A model generated the notes under the pieces. That model was given only the letters and a program-made list of their open reading frames with translations, was not told the DNA's origin and searched no databases. This document shows positions 1 through 11,175 of a stretch of DNA of 64,000 nucleotides, piece after piece; positions within the stretch are counted from its first letter, which is position 1, and each line of letters opens with the position of its first letter. Position numbers and translations under genes: made by a program. The stretch covers positions 2,221,501 through 2,285,500 of the forward strand of contig JAEVLN010000001.1 of assembly GCA_018350325.1 (NCBI GenBank), given 5' to 3'. This DNA is from Globodera rostochiensis (Eukaryota > Nematoda > Chromadorea > Rhabditida > Heteroderidae).

Positions 1-14
1 TAAATTCTTTTCAG

Positions 15-61
15 GGTTTGTGCCGGCCATGTTTGTTGGCCTCAGCGGCCGCACTGCTTGA
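15..61 (+). CDS. Terminal exon of family A gene, copy 3 (5' part outside window)
   Basis: A polypyrimidine stretch and CAG at 12-14 precede a 47-bp exon that stops with TGA at 59-61. It has exactly the length and phase of exon 6 in the two complete family A genes (12554-12600 and 27358-27312). Read in phase 1 it gives a hydrophobic tail, FVPAMFVGLSGRTA, identical to the tail of the copy on the minus strand. The exon shows that at least one more family A gene lies to the left of this window in the same orientation. Function is unknown. See the entry at 11176 for the full protein. Confidence 0.7.
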
Positions 62-190
62 ACTTGAAGCAAATGCCTGATGGATGATTCATATTTATGT
101 TTTATTTAAAAAATCATAGATTTTCTAAATCAATCCTTAAACCCATTTATTTTGATGATTTAAAAGTCAGCAGCGCCGTGTTAAGACAAA

Positions 191-404
191 ATGCCAACGT
201 TTCAAAATGCCAACCAGGGGTCTAAGCCGGTCAAAATGCCAACCAGGGGGTCTAAGCCGGTCAAAATGCCAACCAGGGGGTCTAAGCCGGTCAAAATGCC
301 AACCAGGGGGTCTAAGCCGGTCAAAATGCCAACCAGGGGGTCTAAACCGGTCAAAATGCCAACCAGGGGGTCTAAACCGGTCAAAATGCCAACCAGGGGT
401 CTAA
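191..404. repeat. 30-bp tandem repeat, about seven units
   Basis: The unit reads AAAATGCCAACCAGGGGG followed by TCTAAGCCGGTC. Seven nearly identical copies sit head to tail, with one A/G position changing in the last units and one G fewer in the first and last. Because 30 is a multiple of three, open frames arise on both strands, but these are repeat artefacts. The stretch 62-1170 otherwise shows only poly-G/poly-C tracts and a degraded GC-rich element near 719-803. I see no gene there. Confidence 0.9.
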
Positions 405-1176
405 GTCTTGGAATCCTAGGAAAAAGAAAGTTCACAAAGAGTTGTTGTGTGTTTTGTTCTAGTTGTGTTATTCGGGTGCGCGGGGCGGCGGAAGGGGGGG
501 GGGGGTAAGTGCTGTTGAACTTGTCGACGTTCATTTGGCGAAAAAGAACTCGTCCCCTGGAGGGAAATGCAGGAATTTTTGGGGGGGGGGCATCGTAAAC
601 GCTTCCGCATCGCATAATAATCATTCGCCCAACCAACTAAATGCATTCATTCATTCATCGATGGAGAGAGTTTCTGCTCATAATCAGGGTATAAGGGGGA
701 GGAGGGATTTGGAAAATTCAACAAAAACCCCGAAATTTGGGCCTCATCCCCGACATTTCGACCCCGAGATCCCCCCCCCCCCCCCGAAGGGTCGGGGACA
801 ACCCCCTTATTTGATATGCTCATTAATAACATTTTGCCAAAGATTTGGATGCGGTGAGTTCAATTCTTTGAATATATTTCCGAATTCAAAACTCTCAAAA
901 TTCGATGCCAAGACTCTCGTCAAATCAATGGAATTTTATGTTCAAAACATCGATGACTTTTGCTAACGTTGCGGAAGCTTTGCGCAAATGCTTAGGCAAT
1001 TGATCAGGTCGGCTAACATTGTTCAGTTTGATCGGACATTTATTTAAGAACTGATTTAACACTGTTAACTGATCAGTGATCGATGGGCACGGCAATGATT
1101 TGCCCTTGAAAATAAGCATATGTAGGGCATAGATTAGCCCGAGCAGAAAGTGACCTTGATCTGATCTGTCGTCGAT

Positions 1177-3890
1177 TTGGTTACGCAAAAAACACGGAAT
1201 CCCCTCAGGCAATGCCACTTTTCGTCCATTCCGTCGGCGGCACTCATCGGCTTCGGCACTCTTTTCTTGCTCATTTGGTGGCTTTCTATGGGCTTTTCCT
1301 CCGGCAATAACTTACTGATCGTCAATCAAACATTTACAATAAAACCGTCGAATTTAATTGTGTCACCCACGGATGCCAAAGGTAATTTTAGTGTAATTGT
1401 AATTTTGAGTTCAAAAATGGCATTTTGTAATGGCATTTTAAGTGCCAAATTCAAAATGGCACCTTGAATGCCAAATTCAAAATGGACGTGTTCCAAATGC
1501 TGAATTGGATCGGCAATTTTTAAGTCAGTCTACAGTCAAAAAATGAGCATTTGGCCGCTGCTTTCGGATCGTTGTGGCCCAAGCTCAGCCAATTAAACTG
1601 CAACAGTCTGCTAACCAATGGCATGAAGTTCAAGCAGTTCAGTGGTGGAAAATGGCGGCGCATTTTGCAGAAGGACCCGCCCCATGGCCATTTGGACACA
1701 AATTGCACCGCAATACGTGCCCGATGGCATTTTGTGGAGACGGCCGGCACGGCACGGGAGGCAAACTTTCCGTTGGCATTTGCGCGAACCGTGTTCAGGG
1801 TATGGCTTCACATTTTACGCAATCTACAACAGTCACAGCTAATCAAACAAAATCGGCGCTACCGGATTTGTGGGAGGGAATTTTACAATTTCAAAATTTG
1901 GAAATACCGTAATTTGAGCACAAAAAAAAGTGCCGGAATCAGCTGACTTCCTTAGTTTTAATCCTTTAGCCATGGTACAAAATTTTCATTATAATTTTTA
2001 TTCCATCCAAAAAATGCCATCCCCAAATTGTTCATGACTTTCTGCTGCTTGAACAAATGCTGTCGGTGGAGTACACGCCCCAAAACGTGTACTGCTACGC
2101 GCTGGACGCCAAAGCGGACGCGCTGTTCATGCGGCGCGTGCACGCGTTGGCCCGCTGTTTTCCCAACGTTGTCGTGCTGGCCGAGCAGTTCAGCGTGTTC
2201 AGCAACGGCAAAAACGTGACCAGGGCCCAGTTGGCATGCCTGGAGGCAATGTTGCCGATGGGCAAGTGGAAATACGCGCTGTTGCTGCAGGCAAAGAAAA
2301 ACAATTTTTTAAGGAAATCGTTTTGGAAATTTTTTGTTTTTTTGAAAATTTTAAATTTGAAGAAGAATATTTTTAAGGATTTTTTAAAAACTTTGCAGAA
2401 TCACGACCTTCCGTTGCGAACAAATGCCGAATTGGTCGAAATTCTGCGGGTGTACAAAGGCACCAATGACATTGGCACGAAGAAAATTGTGCCGGTGTGG
2501 ATTTTCGAATGGGAAAATGCCTTCTAAAAATGCATTTGCCAGAACACTGTCAACCTTTCACTGGACTGGTCCTTGGCATCACTGCACATTTACAGAGAGG
2601 GTTTGTGAAGGGCATTTTCTGATCGATTAGAATGCCTGAGGGCAATTAAAAATTTCCCAAAATCTCCGATTATTTAAAAGTGTTCACAAAACGCCCGAGA
2701 GCACAAGAAACTTTCCAGAAAACTCCTCAGGAATAATTCTAAACCCCCCCCCCCCCAGGGCATCGAGTGCCAATGCCAACCAACTTAACACGGCTTCACC
2801 ACACAAAATCGCTCAATTTGATTGCCCTCTCCCGGTCGGCGGTTGAATTTACGCTTGGCACTCTCCGGTTGGACAAAATGATCGCCCAATTGGAGTTGAG
2901 CGCCTACGGCATGGACGAGGTGCGCGAGTGCCAACATTTGCCAACAAAAACCGGGCCGACCCTCGGGGGCTTTTGGGCTAAGCCGCCCCAAATTGTGAAA
3001 TTTCAAAGAAAGAGCCCCCACTCCATGGTTAAGGTGTTGTTCTCCACGTTGAACAGCAATTTGCCCGATTTTCCGGGCGGATTCAGCCCAATTTGCTTGC
3101 CTCGCCGCCCCGTGCCCAATATGGGAAGGTAATTTATTTGGATCAGTTTAAAACCTGATCAGCTAAACCATCTGATCAACTAAACTCTAAGTTTCAGATC
3201 TCAGCTAAACTCTTAGTTTAAAATTTGATCAGTTAAACTCTCATCAAATTTGATCAGTTGATACCCTCATCAAATCTGATTAGCTAAACTCTCAATTTCA
3301 AATCTGATCAGTTAAACCCTCATCAAATCTGATTAGCTAAACTCTCAATTTTAAATCTGATCAGCTAAAACCTCAATTTTAAATCTCCTCATCAAATCTG
3401 ATCAACTAAACCCTGTGTGATCAATGTTATTGAATTGTTCTAACACTGATCGATCAGTGAGTGATTGGCACGCCCATTTTCTTTCTGTACAAAACAGGCA
3501 TAAAATAATTGTGGCACAGAGAAACCAATAAAGAAAAAAGGTACACAATTTGGCATGGCAACGGCGTGGCAACCGCAAGCGGAGGCTGTCGCAGTGCGTT
3601 CTTTCGTCACGGCGTTTGCGTTTACGGCACGGAGGATTTGTGGCACATCGCGCGCGACCGACTGCACTTTTATTTGAACAAAATGGTAAAAAATTTATGC
3701 CAAAATTTGAATAAAAATTTGTTTCAAAAAGATGCCATCCTTTGATTTTGGCGCAATTTTTTGCTGGCTGAACGCACTGACGGCACGGAGAGATGGACAA
3801 CGGAGGACAAAGAAAAATGCCGTGCCGCTGCTGAAGGTCAACCGACGCTTTTACGCTGAACTGCCCCATGTCGGTGGTGGGAGACTATAA
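1177..3890 (+). CDS. Core-2/I-branching beta-1,6-N-acetylglucosaminyltransferase (GT14-type, GLY-1-like)
   Basis: Type II Golgi enzyme adding GlcNAc in beta-1,6 linkage to O-glycans. Coding blocks, in order: a signal anchor with hydrophobic core ALIGFGTLFLLIWWLSM (about 1200-1381); DTNCTAIRARWHF and EANFPLAFARTVF (about 1545-1800); FLLLEQMLSVEYTPQNVYCY followed by ALDAKAD and CFPNVVVL (about 2028-2295); DLPLRTNAELVEIL (about 2400-2490); ALSRSAVEFTLGTLRLDKM (about 2830-2930); FSPICLPRRPVPNMGR (about 3045-3128); CRSAFFRHGVCVYGTEDLWH (about 3555-3690); and a last block ending RFYAELPHV, stop at 3888-3890. Cys residues and motif order match the Branch (core-2/I) family. The first open frame begins without an ATG, so a 5' exon is probably missing and the start is uncertain. 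A broken copy of the first two coding blocks lies at 25860-26400 on the other strand. Confidence 0.8.
3150..3420. repeat. Degenerate tandem repeat rich in TGATCAG
   Basis: About ten imperfect units of roughly 25-30 bp, each built on CTGATCAGCTAAACTCTCA or AATTTTAAATCTGATCAG variants. The repeat sits between exons of the glycosyltransferase gene and so is intronic. No coding potential. Confidence 0.7.
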
Positions 3891-4057
3891 TTCTCAGGGT
3901 TTCATTTACGGCATTGATCAGCAAGGGCTGCTGGCCAGTGATTAAGCCAAAAAAGTGGTCAAACTACCCCCCCCCCCGAAAAAGATGTGATTTCACTGAT
4001 CACGAGCCGAGAAAGTGTACCGGTTTAACCCTTTAAAAAAGTTCGGGAATTTTTAAT

Positions 4058-4236
4058 CATCACACTGATCAGACAGACACTTCCATATTGATTGATTGAT
4101 TTATGATCAATTGATCAGACAGACACTTCCATATTGATTGATTGATTTATGATCAATTGATCAGACAGACACTTCCTTATTGATTGATTTATGATCAACT
4201 GATCAGACAGACACTTCCATATTGATTAATTGATTT
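4058..4236. repeat. Tandem repeat of about 45-60 bp, four units
   Basis: Units share TGATCAGACAGACACTTCC followed by a run of ATTGATTG and TTTATGATCAA. Four copies, the last one diverged. The repeat lies downstream of the glycosyltransferase stop codon. The stretch 3891-5880 has no recognisable gene. It holds this repeat, a direct duplication (4750-5000 and 5287-5475) and a 42-bp minisatellite. Confidence 0.75.
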
Positions 4237-4749
4237 ATTATTTTTTATGAAATTTTCTTATGCGTCAGGTGCGCTACAACCGCCTCCGGTGCTCGGGTCG
4301 TCTGGCGGCGTTTAATTGCTGACACAAATTTATTTTTAACAATTATTTGTCGCATTTTGTTATTTAAATATTAGCATAAAAAATAAAGCTATTTATTTAT
4401 CCAATAAAATCCGTTGAGATATCAAATATTTTGGAAAAAGCAATGAATGGTAAATGATAAAACAGCGGACCATCCCAATTTAATTTTAAAAAAACATGGG
4501 AATCCCGTCCGGGTTTCCGTCCTGTTAAATTTGAAATTTGAAATTCCCGTCATTTTTCCCGGAAATTTTTTCAAATAAAAAACATTTTGAATAAAATTTG
4601 TTCATCGACAAATTGCACGCACAATTGATTGATTGATGTTGTTGATCCAATCGCAATTGATGTACCTAGGTATTTATCAAAAAATGCACCCATTAAATAA
4701 ACAAATTTGAAATTTCTGTTGTACAGTATGTTTGTTGTTGGGTCAATGC

Positions 4750-5475
4750 ATATTTTTATCTGCACATTTTGCTCCCAAGCATCAATTTGCACTGTTTACT
4801 CCCCCCCCCCCATCAAATCATTGGTCATTATATTCCCCCTACCCCCCCCCCTCCCCCTCCCCCTCCCCATCAAATCATTGGTCATTATTCTTTTCCATTC
4901 ATTCTTTTTTGCTCCATTAAATTATCAATATTTTTTTATTTTTTTCTTTATTTTGTTAGGCGCCGGCCGCCTAAAATTGGATTTGTTCAAACCGGGGGGA
5001 ATTTAATTCCGACATTTATTTAATTTAATTTCAACATTTATTTTATTTAATTTCGACATTTATTTAATTTAATTCCGACATTTATTTAAAACTTCATCCT
5101 CTTCCTCATCCTTTTCACCTCTTCCATTTCCAAACTGCATCCTCTTCCTCATCCTTTCACCTCTTCCATTTCCAAACTTCATCCTCTTCCTCATCCTTTC
5201 ACCTCTTCCATTTCCAAACTTCATCCTCTTCCTCATCCTTTCACCTCTTCCATTTCCAAACTGCATAAGTTTTTGTCGGAGATTAATTTTTATCTGCACA
5301 TTTTGCCCCCAGGCATCAATTTGCACTGTTTACCCGCCCATCAAATCATTGGTCATTATTCTTTTCCATTCATTCTTTTTTGCTCCATTAAATTATCAAT
5401 ATTTTTTTATTTTTTTCTTTATTTTGTTAGGCGCCGGCGCCGCCTAAAATTGGAATTGTTCAAACCGGGGGGATT
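4750..5475. repeat. Direct duplication of about 190 bp flanking a minisatellite
   Basis: The stretch from CTGCACATTTTGC (4758) through CATCAAATCATTGGTCATTA to the GTTAGGCGCCGG motif (about 4965) recurs in the same order and orientation at 5292-5440. The first copy has an extra CT-rich block (4800-4870). Between the copies lie short ATTTAATTT units and the CATCCTCTTCCTCATCC minisatellite at 5085-5262. No gene is seen here. Confidence 0.75.
5085..5262. repeat. 42-bp minisatellite, about four units
   Basis: The unit contains CATCCTCTTCCTCATCC, TTTCACCTCTTCC and ATTTCCAAACTT. The same unit in the same orientation forms a longer array at 14720-15030. The long open frame on the minus strand is an effect of the unit length being a multiple of three. 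Confidence 0.9.
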
Positions 5476-5881
5476 TTTGTAAAAGCCGGGGAGAGGGGGG
5501 GTTCAACTCACCGATGAAGGCTTACAATTTGTATAAATTGATCTGTCAAAATTAGAAAAATATTCAAATTGAACCGCTTTACAAATTTGCGGAATATTTG
5601 TAGTGTGTTAATGAAAAAGAAGTACCTAAACTTGAGAGATCACTGAATATGATAAGTAGGGATCGGCTTTTTATTTTTGGGGGGCTATTCGACGGTATCA
5701 AATAAATGTCTGAAGTGTTATAGAAACACTTCAAACCGTTGTAATGGGTGGGACCCGGTGATTCCTGTAATATCAACTCGTTCCCCCCCCCTCCCCCAAC
5801 TCGTTCCCCACTTACACGACTCGTTTCCACCTTTTGTCGACTCGTTTTCTTTATATGCTCGAATTTCAGATTTAAAATAAA

Positions 5882-7918
5882 ATGAACAACAACGAGACCG
5901 ACGTGAACACAAACGAAGCTTATTACCTCAATAATGACATTTATTCTTCCTTTGCCATTACACGCGAACTTCAAATGGGCAAATTGGTTTTTCCCACCGA
6001 TTTCGAACAAGAAGAAGATGTTGCATTTGAGCAATTTGAATTGACTTCTTCGGGCAACCAGATGTAAACAAATCGCTTTTTTTGTGTCCAAATTCGGGGG
6101 CGGGGGGGGGGGGGGGTATTTTGGAGCTGCCGCGGGGGGGGGGGGGGTACACAATCGAGTTTTTTAAGCCCGGCGGTGCCGAAGGGCGCCGCCGGGAAGG
6201 AAAATTGGAATTGTTTGACATGACAATCAAATTAAATCAATTTGAAACTCTTTTAAAGAAAAATAATGACAACTGCGCGACTCACCGAATTTTCAGGGAA
6301 TTTTCGCTACTCAACAACAACCAGCTCAACATTGTCAATGTGCCGCCGTCTGCCGCTCCAACTCAGGCACTGGTCGCGCAGTTCCTTGTTTGGAAGTGGG
6401 ACGCCGCCGGTGGCAATCAAACGTTGATTGAGGTGAACTCCTCCTAATCTGCCTCCGGGGGGGGGGGGAGATTGTTTGAGTTTCATTTTTTTGTGAAAAT
6501 TCTCGCCGAAATTTCAGACAGTTACTCTCTCTCTAACAAATAAATCAATTTTTACACATTTGGTGCTGAACAAATTAACATTTGTAAATCTTCAGCACAT
6601 CAACCTTGGAGCCGGAGATGAAGAAAGCATTCAGATATCGGGTTGCAACGTCCAAATTCGAATGCTCAAAAGAATGCCGTCAAACATCAGGCAAAGACAC
6701 AAATAATTTGAGGGACAAAAAGCTTTAATTAACCAAACAAAAATTCAGCAATTGCGCGCCGATCGGCGCTAACGATGTGCTCCATTGTGTTGTTGGCGAA
6801 GAACTTCAATTCTGCGTGTCGTTCCATTACATGCGAATGATTTCAGTTCGGATCCGTGAACACTTTGCCAACGACGCCACATTGGAGACGGCACACCCCA
6901 GTTTTGACCTTCGACAGTTCAGCCCAGACGAGTTTCGCAAGTTTCTGCAAGCAATCAGTCCTGAGTGCATCGACAACCTTCCAACCCGTGAGCTTACCTT
7001 ACCGTCTCCTGGTTTTAAAAATGCCAAAATGTTTCTAACCATACTTTCCCAAGGGGGGGGGTCAGCTTTTCATCAGATATGTCAGTCATTTGACCCCCCG
7101 GGGGGGGGGGGGTCAGCTTTTGATCAGATATGTCGGACATTTGGACCCCCTGGGGGGGGGGGGCTTTTCATCAGATATGTCAGCATTTGACCCCCTGGGG
7201 GGGGGGTCAGCTTTTGATCAGATATGTCGGACATTTGACCCCCTGGGGGGGGGGGGGGTCAGCTTTTGATCAGATATGTCGGACATTTGACCCCCTGGGG
7301 GGGGGGGGGGGCTTTTCATCAGATATGTCGGACATTTGACCCCCTGGGGGGGGGGGGGTGGTCAGCTTTTTTGTGCATTTTTCTTATATATTTGATCAAT
7401 GATATTTCAGCTCTGAACGTCATTTCGCTTCTGAAATTGGCACATTTTTTGGGCGTTTCTTGGTTGAAGGATCGTTGCGACAGTCATTTGATTGGATGTG
7501 TCGAGAAGCCTTTGATCAAGCGATTTCTACTAATAGAGCGATTCGGACTGGTTCGCCTCAAGGTGTAGTTGTTTGTTATTCTTTCTAATTTGAGTTTTGA
7601 CTTTCAATCGGTTTCACTTCCACATACAGACCGATCGACAATTTCGATCGGTCCGATTTTTAATGTAAATCGTTTTACCGCGAAATGTTTCGGGTTTAAC
7701 CCGAAATCACTTTATGAGCAAATTTTTGAAAAAAAACGCATGTGCCAGATTCATATTTTAAATACATTTATTTGGTTATTTAGAAATTTGTGCTTGTGCA
7801 CATGGCGGACAACAATTTTCGGGAATTCTTCAACTTGGCTCAGGCGGAGTATGGTCAAGGGAACATTTCGGAGGCATTGTATGGCGAGTTGACATCGCGT
7901 TTAGGTGCCATTCAGTGA
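5882..7918 (+). CDS. BTB/POZ-domain protein, six exons
   Basis: Exons: 5882-6065, 6298-6432, 6596 to about 6690, 6749-6987, 7411-7562 and 7784-7918 (TGA). The junctions between exons 1-2, 2-3, 4-5 and 5-6 keep frame with GT-AG introns. Exon 3 to 4 works with either of two nearby donors. Exon 4 carries the BTB core (DVLHCVVGEELQFCVSFHYM ... FDLRQFSPDEFRKFLQAISP). Exon 5 carries the helical part (LLKLAHFLGVSWLKDRCDSH ... LIERFGLVRLK). Exons 1-3 encode an N-terminal region of about 130 residues that I do not recognise; MATH-BTB genes have a MATH domain in this position. BTB proteins usually dimerise and often act as CUL3 adaptors, but that role is inferred. Intron 4 is filled with G-rich tandem repeats. 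The neighbour at 8169-9077 is a paralogue with the same intron phases. Confidence 0.75.
7040..7360. repeat. G-tract minisatellite inside BTB intron 4, about six units
   Basis: Each unit of about 50-60 bp has a run of 9-14 G, then TCAGCTTTTGATCAGATATG, TCGGACATTTGACCCCCT and the next G run. The CCCCCTGGGGG junctions are palindromic and each unit holds a TGATCA palindrome. All units lie between the donor at 6988 and the acceptor at 7409-7410. Confidence 0.9.
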
Positions 7919-8168
7919 AGGACAAATGGATTTGGTGTTGTTGACTCTCGAGACTCTTGACTTTTAAAGGATTTGGTGTTGACTCTCGACTCTTTTAAAT
8001 GTTGGTTTAATTGACTCTGTTCTCAATTCTAAATGTCTGATTGTTTTTGGTTGGCTTAGTTTGACATATACACCACACACATTTCAACAGATTTTATTGG
8101 ATAAAGGAGCAAAATATAATTTAAATTTATTTTAAAATAAAACAAATTCAATGCTTTTTCTTCTTCGT

Positions 8169-9077
8169 TCATTTGAATCCTTTTGCTACTTCCCACAAAG
8201 CATGAAGCCGACGGCCCAAATCGATCTTCAAAGATTTGCTGGCGTCTTTGCATAAAAATACGTTATGCTCTTTGAAGCAAAAGTTGCCCAAGTTTTTCAA
8301 GTCCATACAGCGCATGAAAAGATTCTAAATTTTCAAAAAAAATTTAAATTATAAAAGCGTTAAATTGCCAAGTTTGCCCCGGGGGTTTCCCTCCTCCACC
8401 CTTGGCCTTCCTGTCTCCGATCACCTTGCTGCTCTCGCCCCAATCACTATCGTCGGACTCCCGAATCTCGACCCTCTTCCCCCCTCCCCCCCCCCCCGGC
8501 TTGTCCCTCAGAGTGTAATTAAATTAAATTATGTGCTTTTTATGATGACTTTGAGCCCCCAAAATATTATTTGTTGTCGTAATTGGTTTCCCACCTTGAC
8601 GCCTCCAAGTCTGTAACGTTCGATCAGAACAAAACGATCGATCAGCGGCATTTCCACGCAATTTGTCAAATGCCCATCACAGCGATCCTTCAGCCAGTCG
8701 ACCATAAAATAATCGGACAGCGCGAGAAGGTCCAGCACATTCTTCGCTAAGTTTTGCAAAATTTTTGTTGCAATTTATTTGCAAAATGCTAATTAATTAA
8801 TTAACTAACGATTTGGAAGGGACGCGCCCGAAATGGCGTCCAGAAATTCCATGAACTGCTCCATGTCGATGCCCTCCAATTTAACTGCCCGCTCTTTCTT
8901 CTCCTCCATGTCCACACTGAGCATACGGCCAAACACCGGCGACACGGCCATCAGCCGAGCAGCGCTTACAGTAATCTGACGGTCACCAATGTGTACGGTA
9001 AAAGTATCGTCGCCCGCCGCCGAACTGCTGCTGCTGGCGGGAGTAAATGTGCTGAAAATTGAGGCAAATTCATTCAT
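8169..9077 (-). CDS. BTB/POZ-domain protein, three exons
   Basis: Exons on the minus strand: 9077-8810, 8746-8595 and 8324-8169 (TGA). Exon 1 starts at ATG 9077 and contains the BTB core (DDTFTVHIGDRQITVSAARL ... FGRMLSVDMEE ... FMEFLDAISGASLP). Exon 2 continues NVLDLLALSDYFMVDWLKDR and ends LIERYRLGGVK. Exon 3 reads NLFMRCMDLKNLGNFCFKE and ends WEVAKGFK. The two introns are phase 1 and phase 0, exactly as in the last two introns of the BTB gene at 5882-7918, and the protein alignment is clear over both shared exons. It lacks the long N-terminal region of its neighbour. The protein is about 190 aa: a lone BTB domain with a short C-terminal tail. The two genes converge tail to tail. Confidence 0.8.
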
Positions 9078-9579
9078 GTTTTTAAGCCTAAAACGCCGGG
9101 GGGGAGGGACCTTGAATTCGTTAAAGCATTAGGCGGCTTCTTGGCCAAAATGCGGACAAAAACGTTCAATGGCCAAATGGACGACTGATCAAAACAGCAA
9201 TAATTGCTTTGCTCAATGTCGAACAAATTTCTCTGTGAATTTAAATAAACAAATTATAATTAAAAATTTCCAAAGAGAATTTTGCCTGAACAATCGTTTG
9301 TTTGCCTTCGTGCCATTGCCAAATCACAATTTCGGCCACAAAATTTGCGTTGGTGGAATTCGTTGACGACGACGGAATTGTGCGAATGTTTCCCCCCCAA
9401 ATTTTTGTGCCGGTGGCATAAAATTCACTGAAAAATGATCAAAATAGACCGATCGCTACCACAATTTATTAAATATATATTTTGTTAGTATACTAAAACT
9501 TTTTTATTTAAATTTTACGCACTCTGAATTGCCGAATCAATTTTGGAAACATTTTAAGGCTTAAGTTAGCACTTTAAAG

Positions 9580-9678
9580 TAGGGTTCCTCCCCGTCCACG
9601 AACCCCGACTTTTTTTGGGCGGGGGTTTCGTCCCCGACCCCGACTTTTCCGCCCCCGAGGGGTTGGGGAGAAACCCTA
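9580..9678. mobile_element. 99-bp GC-rich MITE-like element, perfect 8-bp target duplication
   Basis: The element begins TAGGGTTCCTCCCC and ends GGGGAGAAACCCTA, so its ends are imperfect inverted repeats. The interior repeats CCCCGAC and GGGGTT blocks. It is flanked on both sides by CTTTAAAG (9572-9579 and 9679-9686), a perfect 8-bp duplication. TIRs starting TAGGG with 8-bp duplications fit the hAT superfamily. Related copies lie at about 16600-16735, 39893-40070, 44890-45032 and 55209-55376. The rest of 9078-10410 shows no gene. Confidence 0.75.
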
Positions 9679-11175
9679 CTTTAAAGCCACAAGCTCAATC
9701 CGGGACTCTGATCAATCAATTGACTTGGCGGCATTATGCAAATTGTTATTATAAAAATAATTTGATGAATTAATTAATTCTCAAAAATATAAACCACGAA
9801 AAGTTTCCATGCGTAAAACTGAACGAAGAATGGCCACCGCCATCCAAAGTTGCGCTTTGTTCTGCGACAATTGCGTATTTTTCGAACAAATTGTTCTCGT
9901 CGATGGCATTGGCCATTAAAATTGGCAAAAATGGCGATATAATTAGCAATTAATTGGTTGGGAGAGATGGATTTTTATAGGAAATCCCCCGAGGGCAAAT
10001 TTTATTATATTTACGCTTTCTATGAATTTAAATGGATGTTTTAGGAGACGATGTGTACCTATCCCCCGAGGGGCCTTTGTAACTGGAGAAACGATAATTG
10101 TTTGGAAAATGATGCGACGCCAAAAAAAAAGTGAGTTCATCGATTGGAGGGTGGGAGACGAAAGAGTGTGGTGAACAGCTTGGCGGGGTCAGACGGTTAG
10201 AGAGCATTCATTGGCTTCGGGGTGAAGCTGACCACCGCGCCGCGAGGGTCGTTTGGTGTTCGATTCCCCCCCCCGGGGCTATCATTTTGCCATAAATGGC
10301 CAATGGCATCGACACGGACCAATTGTTGCAGAACAACGCGCAACTTTGGGCGTGGCACGGCGCCCATTAAAATATAAAATGTAATTCTATCGATGAATGA
10401 AATACAAAAATGGGGGTGCCGTCGAATTAGTTGAAAGAAAATGTTTGTGGAAGAATTTTAAATGAATATAATAATTATATAAATTTATATTTTTAATGCT
10501 AACTGATTGATTTATGTGCGTGTATTCAGAGAAATGAGTTTAGCAAATAAAACAATTCTTTTTGGAATTGAACAAAACCATAAGACTAAATCAAGGCTCA
10601 AAAGCTCCGGGAAAATATTTCAAAATAAATTATCGATTGACAATTTTGAAGAAATTATGTAAATTAAAATTAGCACAGCGCCCATTAAAATATAAAATAT
10701 AATTCTAACGATGATTCATCCCGCCCAATCATTTCATTTACCGATCGGACCTTTTGAACATCGCGGAAATTGGATGGATCGCGTCAATCGCCGTTTCATT
10801 ACCATTCATTGCTTTTGCTAAAATGGTTTAATGCTTTATGTGTCCCTCCCCCCCCCCCAATTTTGTGACGCTTTCACTAAAATAATCACTATTAATATTA
10901 TTATTTCGTAATTTTGAATTGTTGGCCCCAATCTCTGGACTTGCGATTAAATAGTGAAAATCTCAAAAATTCCGCCACCGGATGTCCCCCTCCCCGGGGG
11001 GATTTTATGCCGAAAACCACGGCGGCTGCATTGCCATCCCGGAGGGCGGCTTTTAAAGAATGTTCCGGGATTCGGAACCAACCGGGGGGACTCCATCCCG
11101 GCCCCGGAGGGGCTTTAATTTAATTTTAATTAATTAAAAAGGCTCTTTTTAATTTATTCAAATAAAATATCGAAA

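Noticed and set aside
191..636. Long overlapping open frames on both strands
   Set aside because: They follow the 30-bp repeat, whose length keeps all frames open. Peptides are pure repeats with no other support.
10180..10280. tRNA-like stretch with GTTCGATTCC and a GGTTAGAGAG segment
   Set aside because: A B-box-like sequence is present, but I could not form a cloverleaf with an acceptor stem, and the spacing is wrong. It may be a decayed tRNA-derived repeat.
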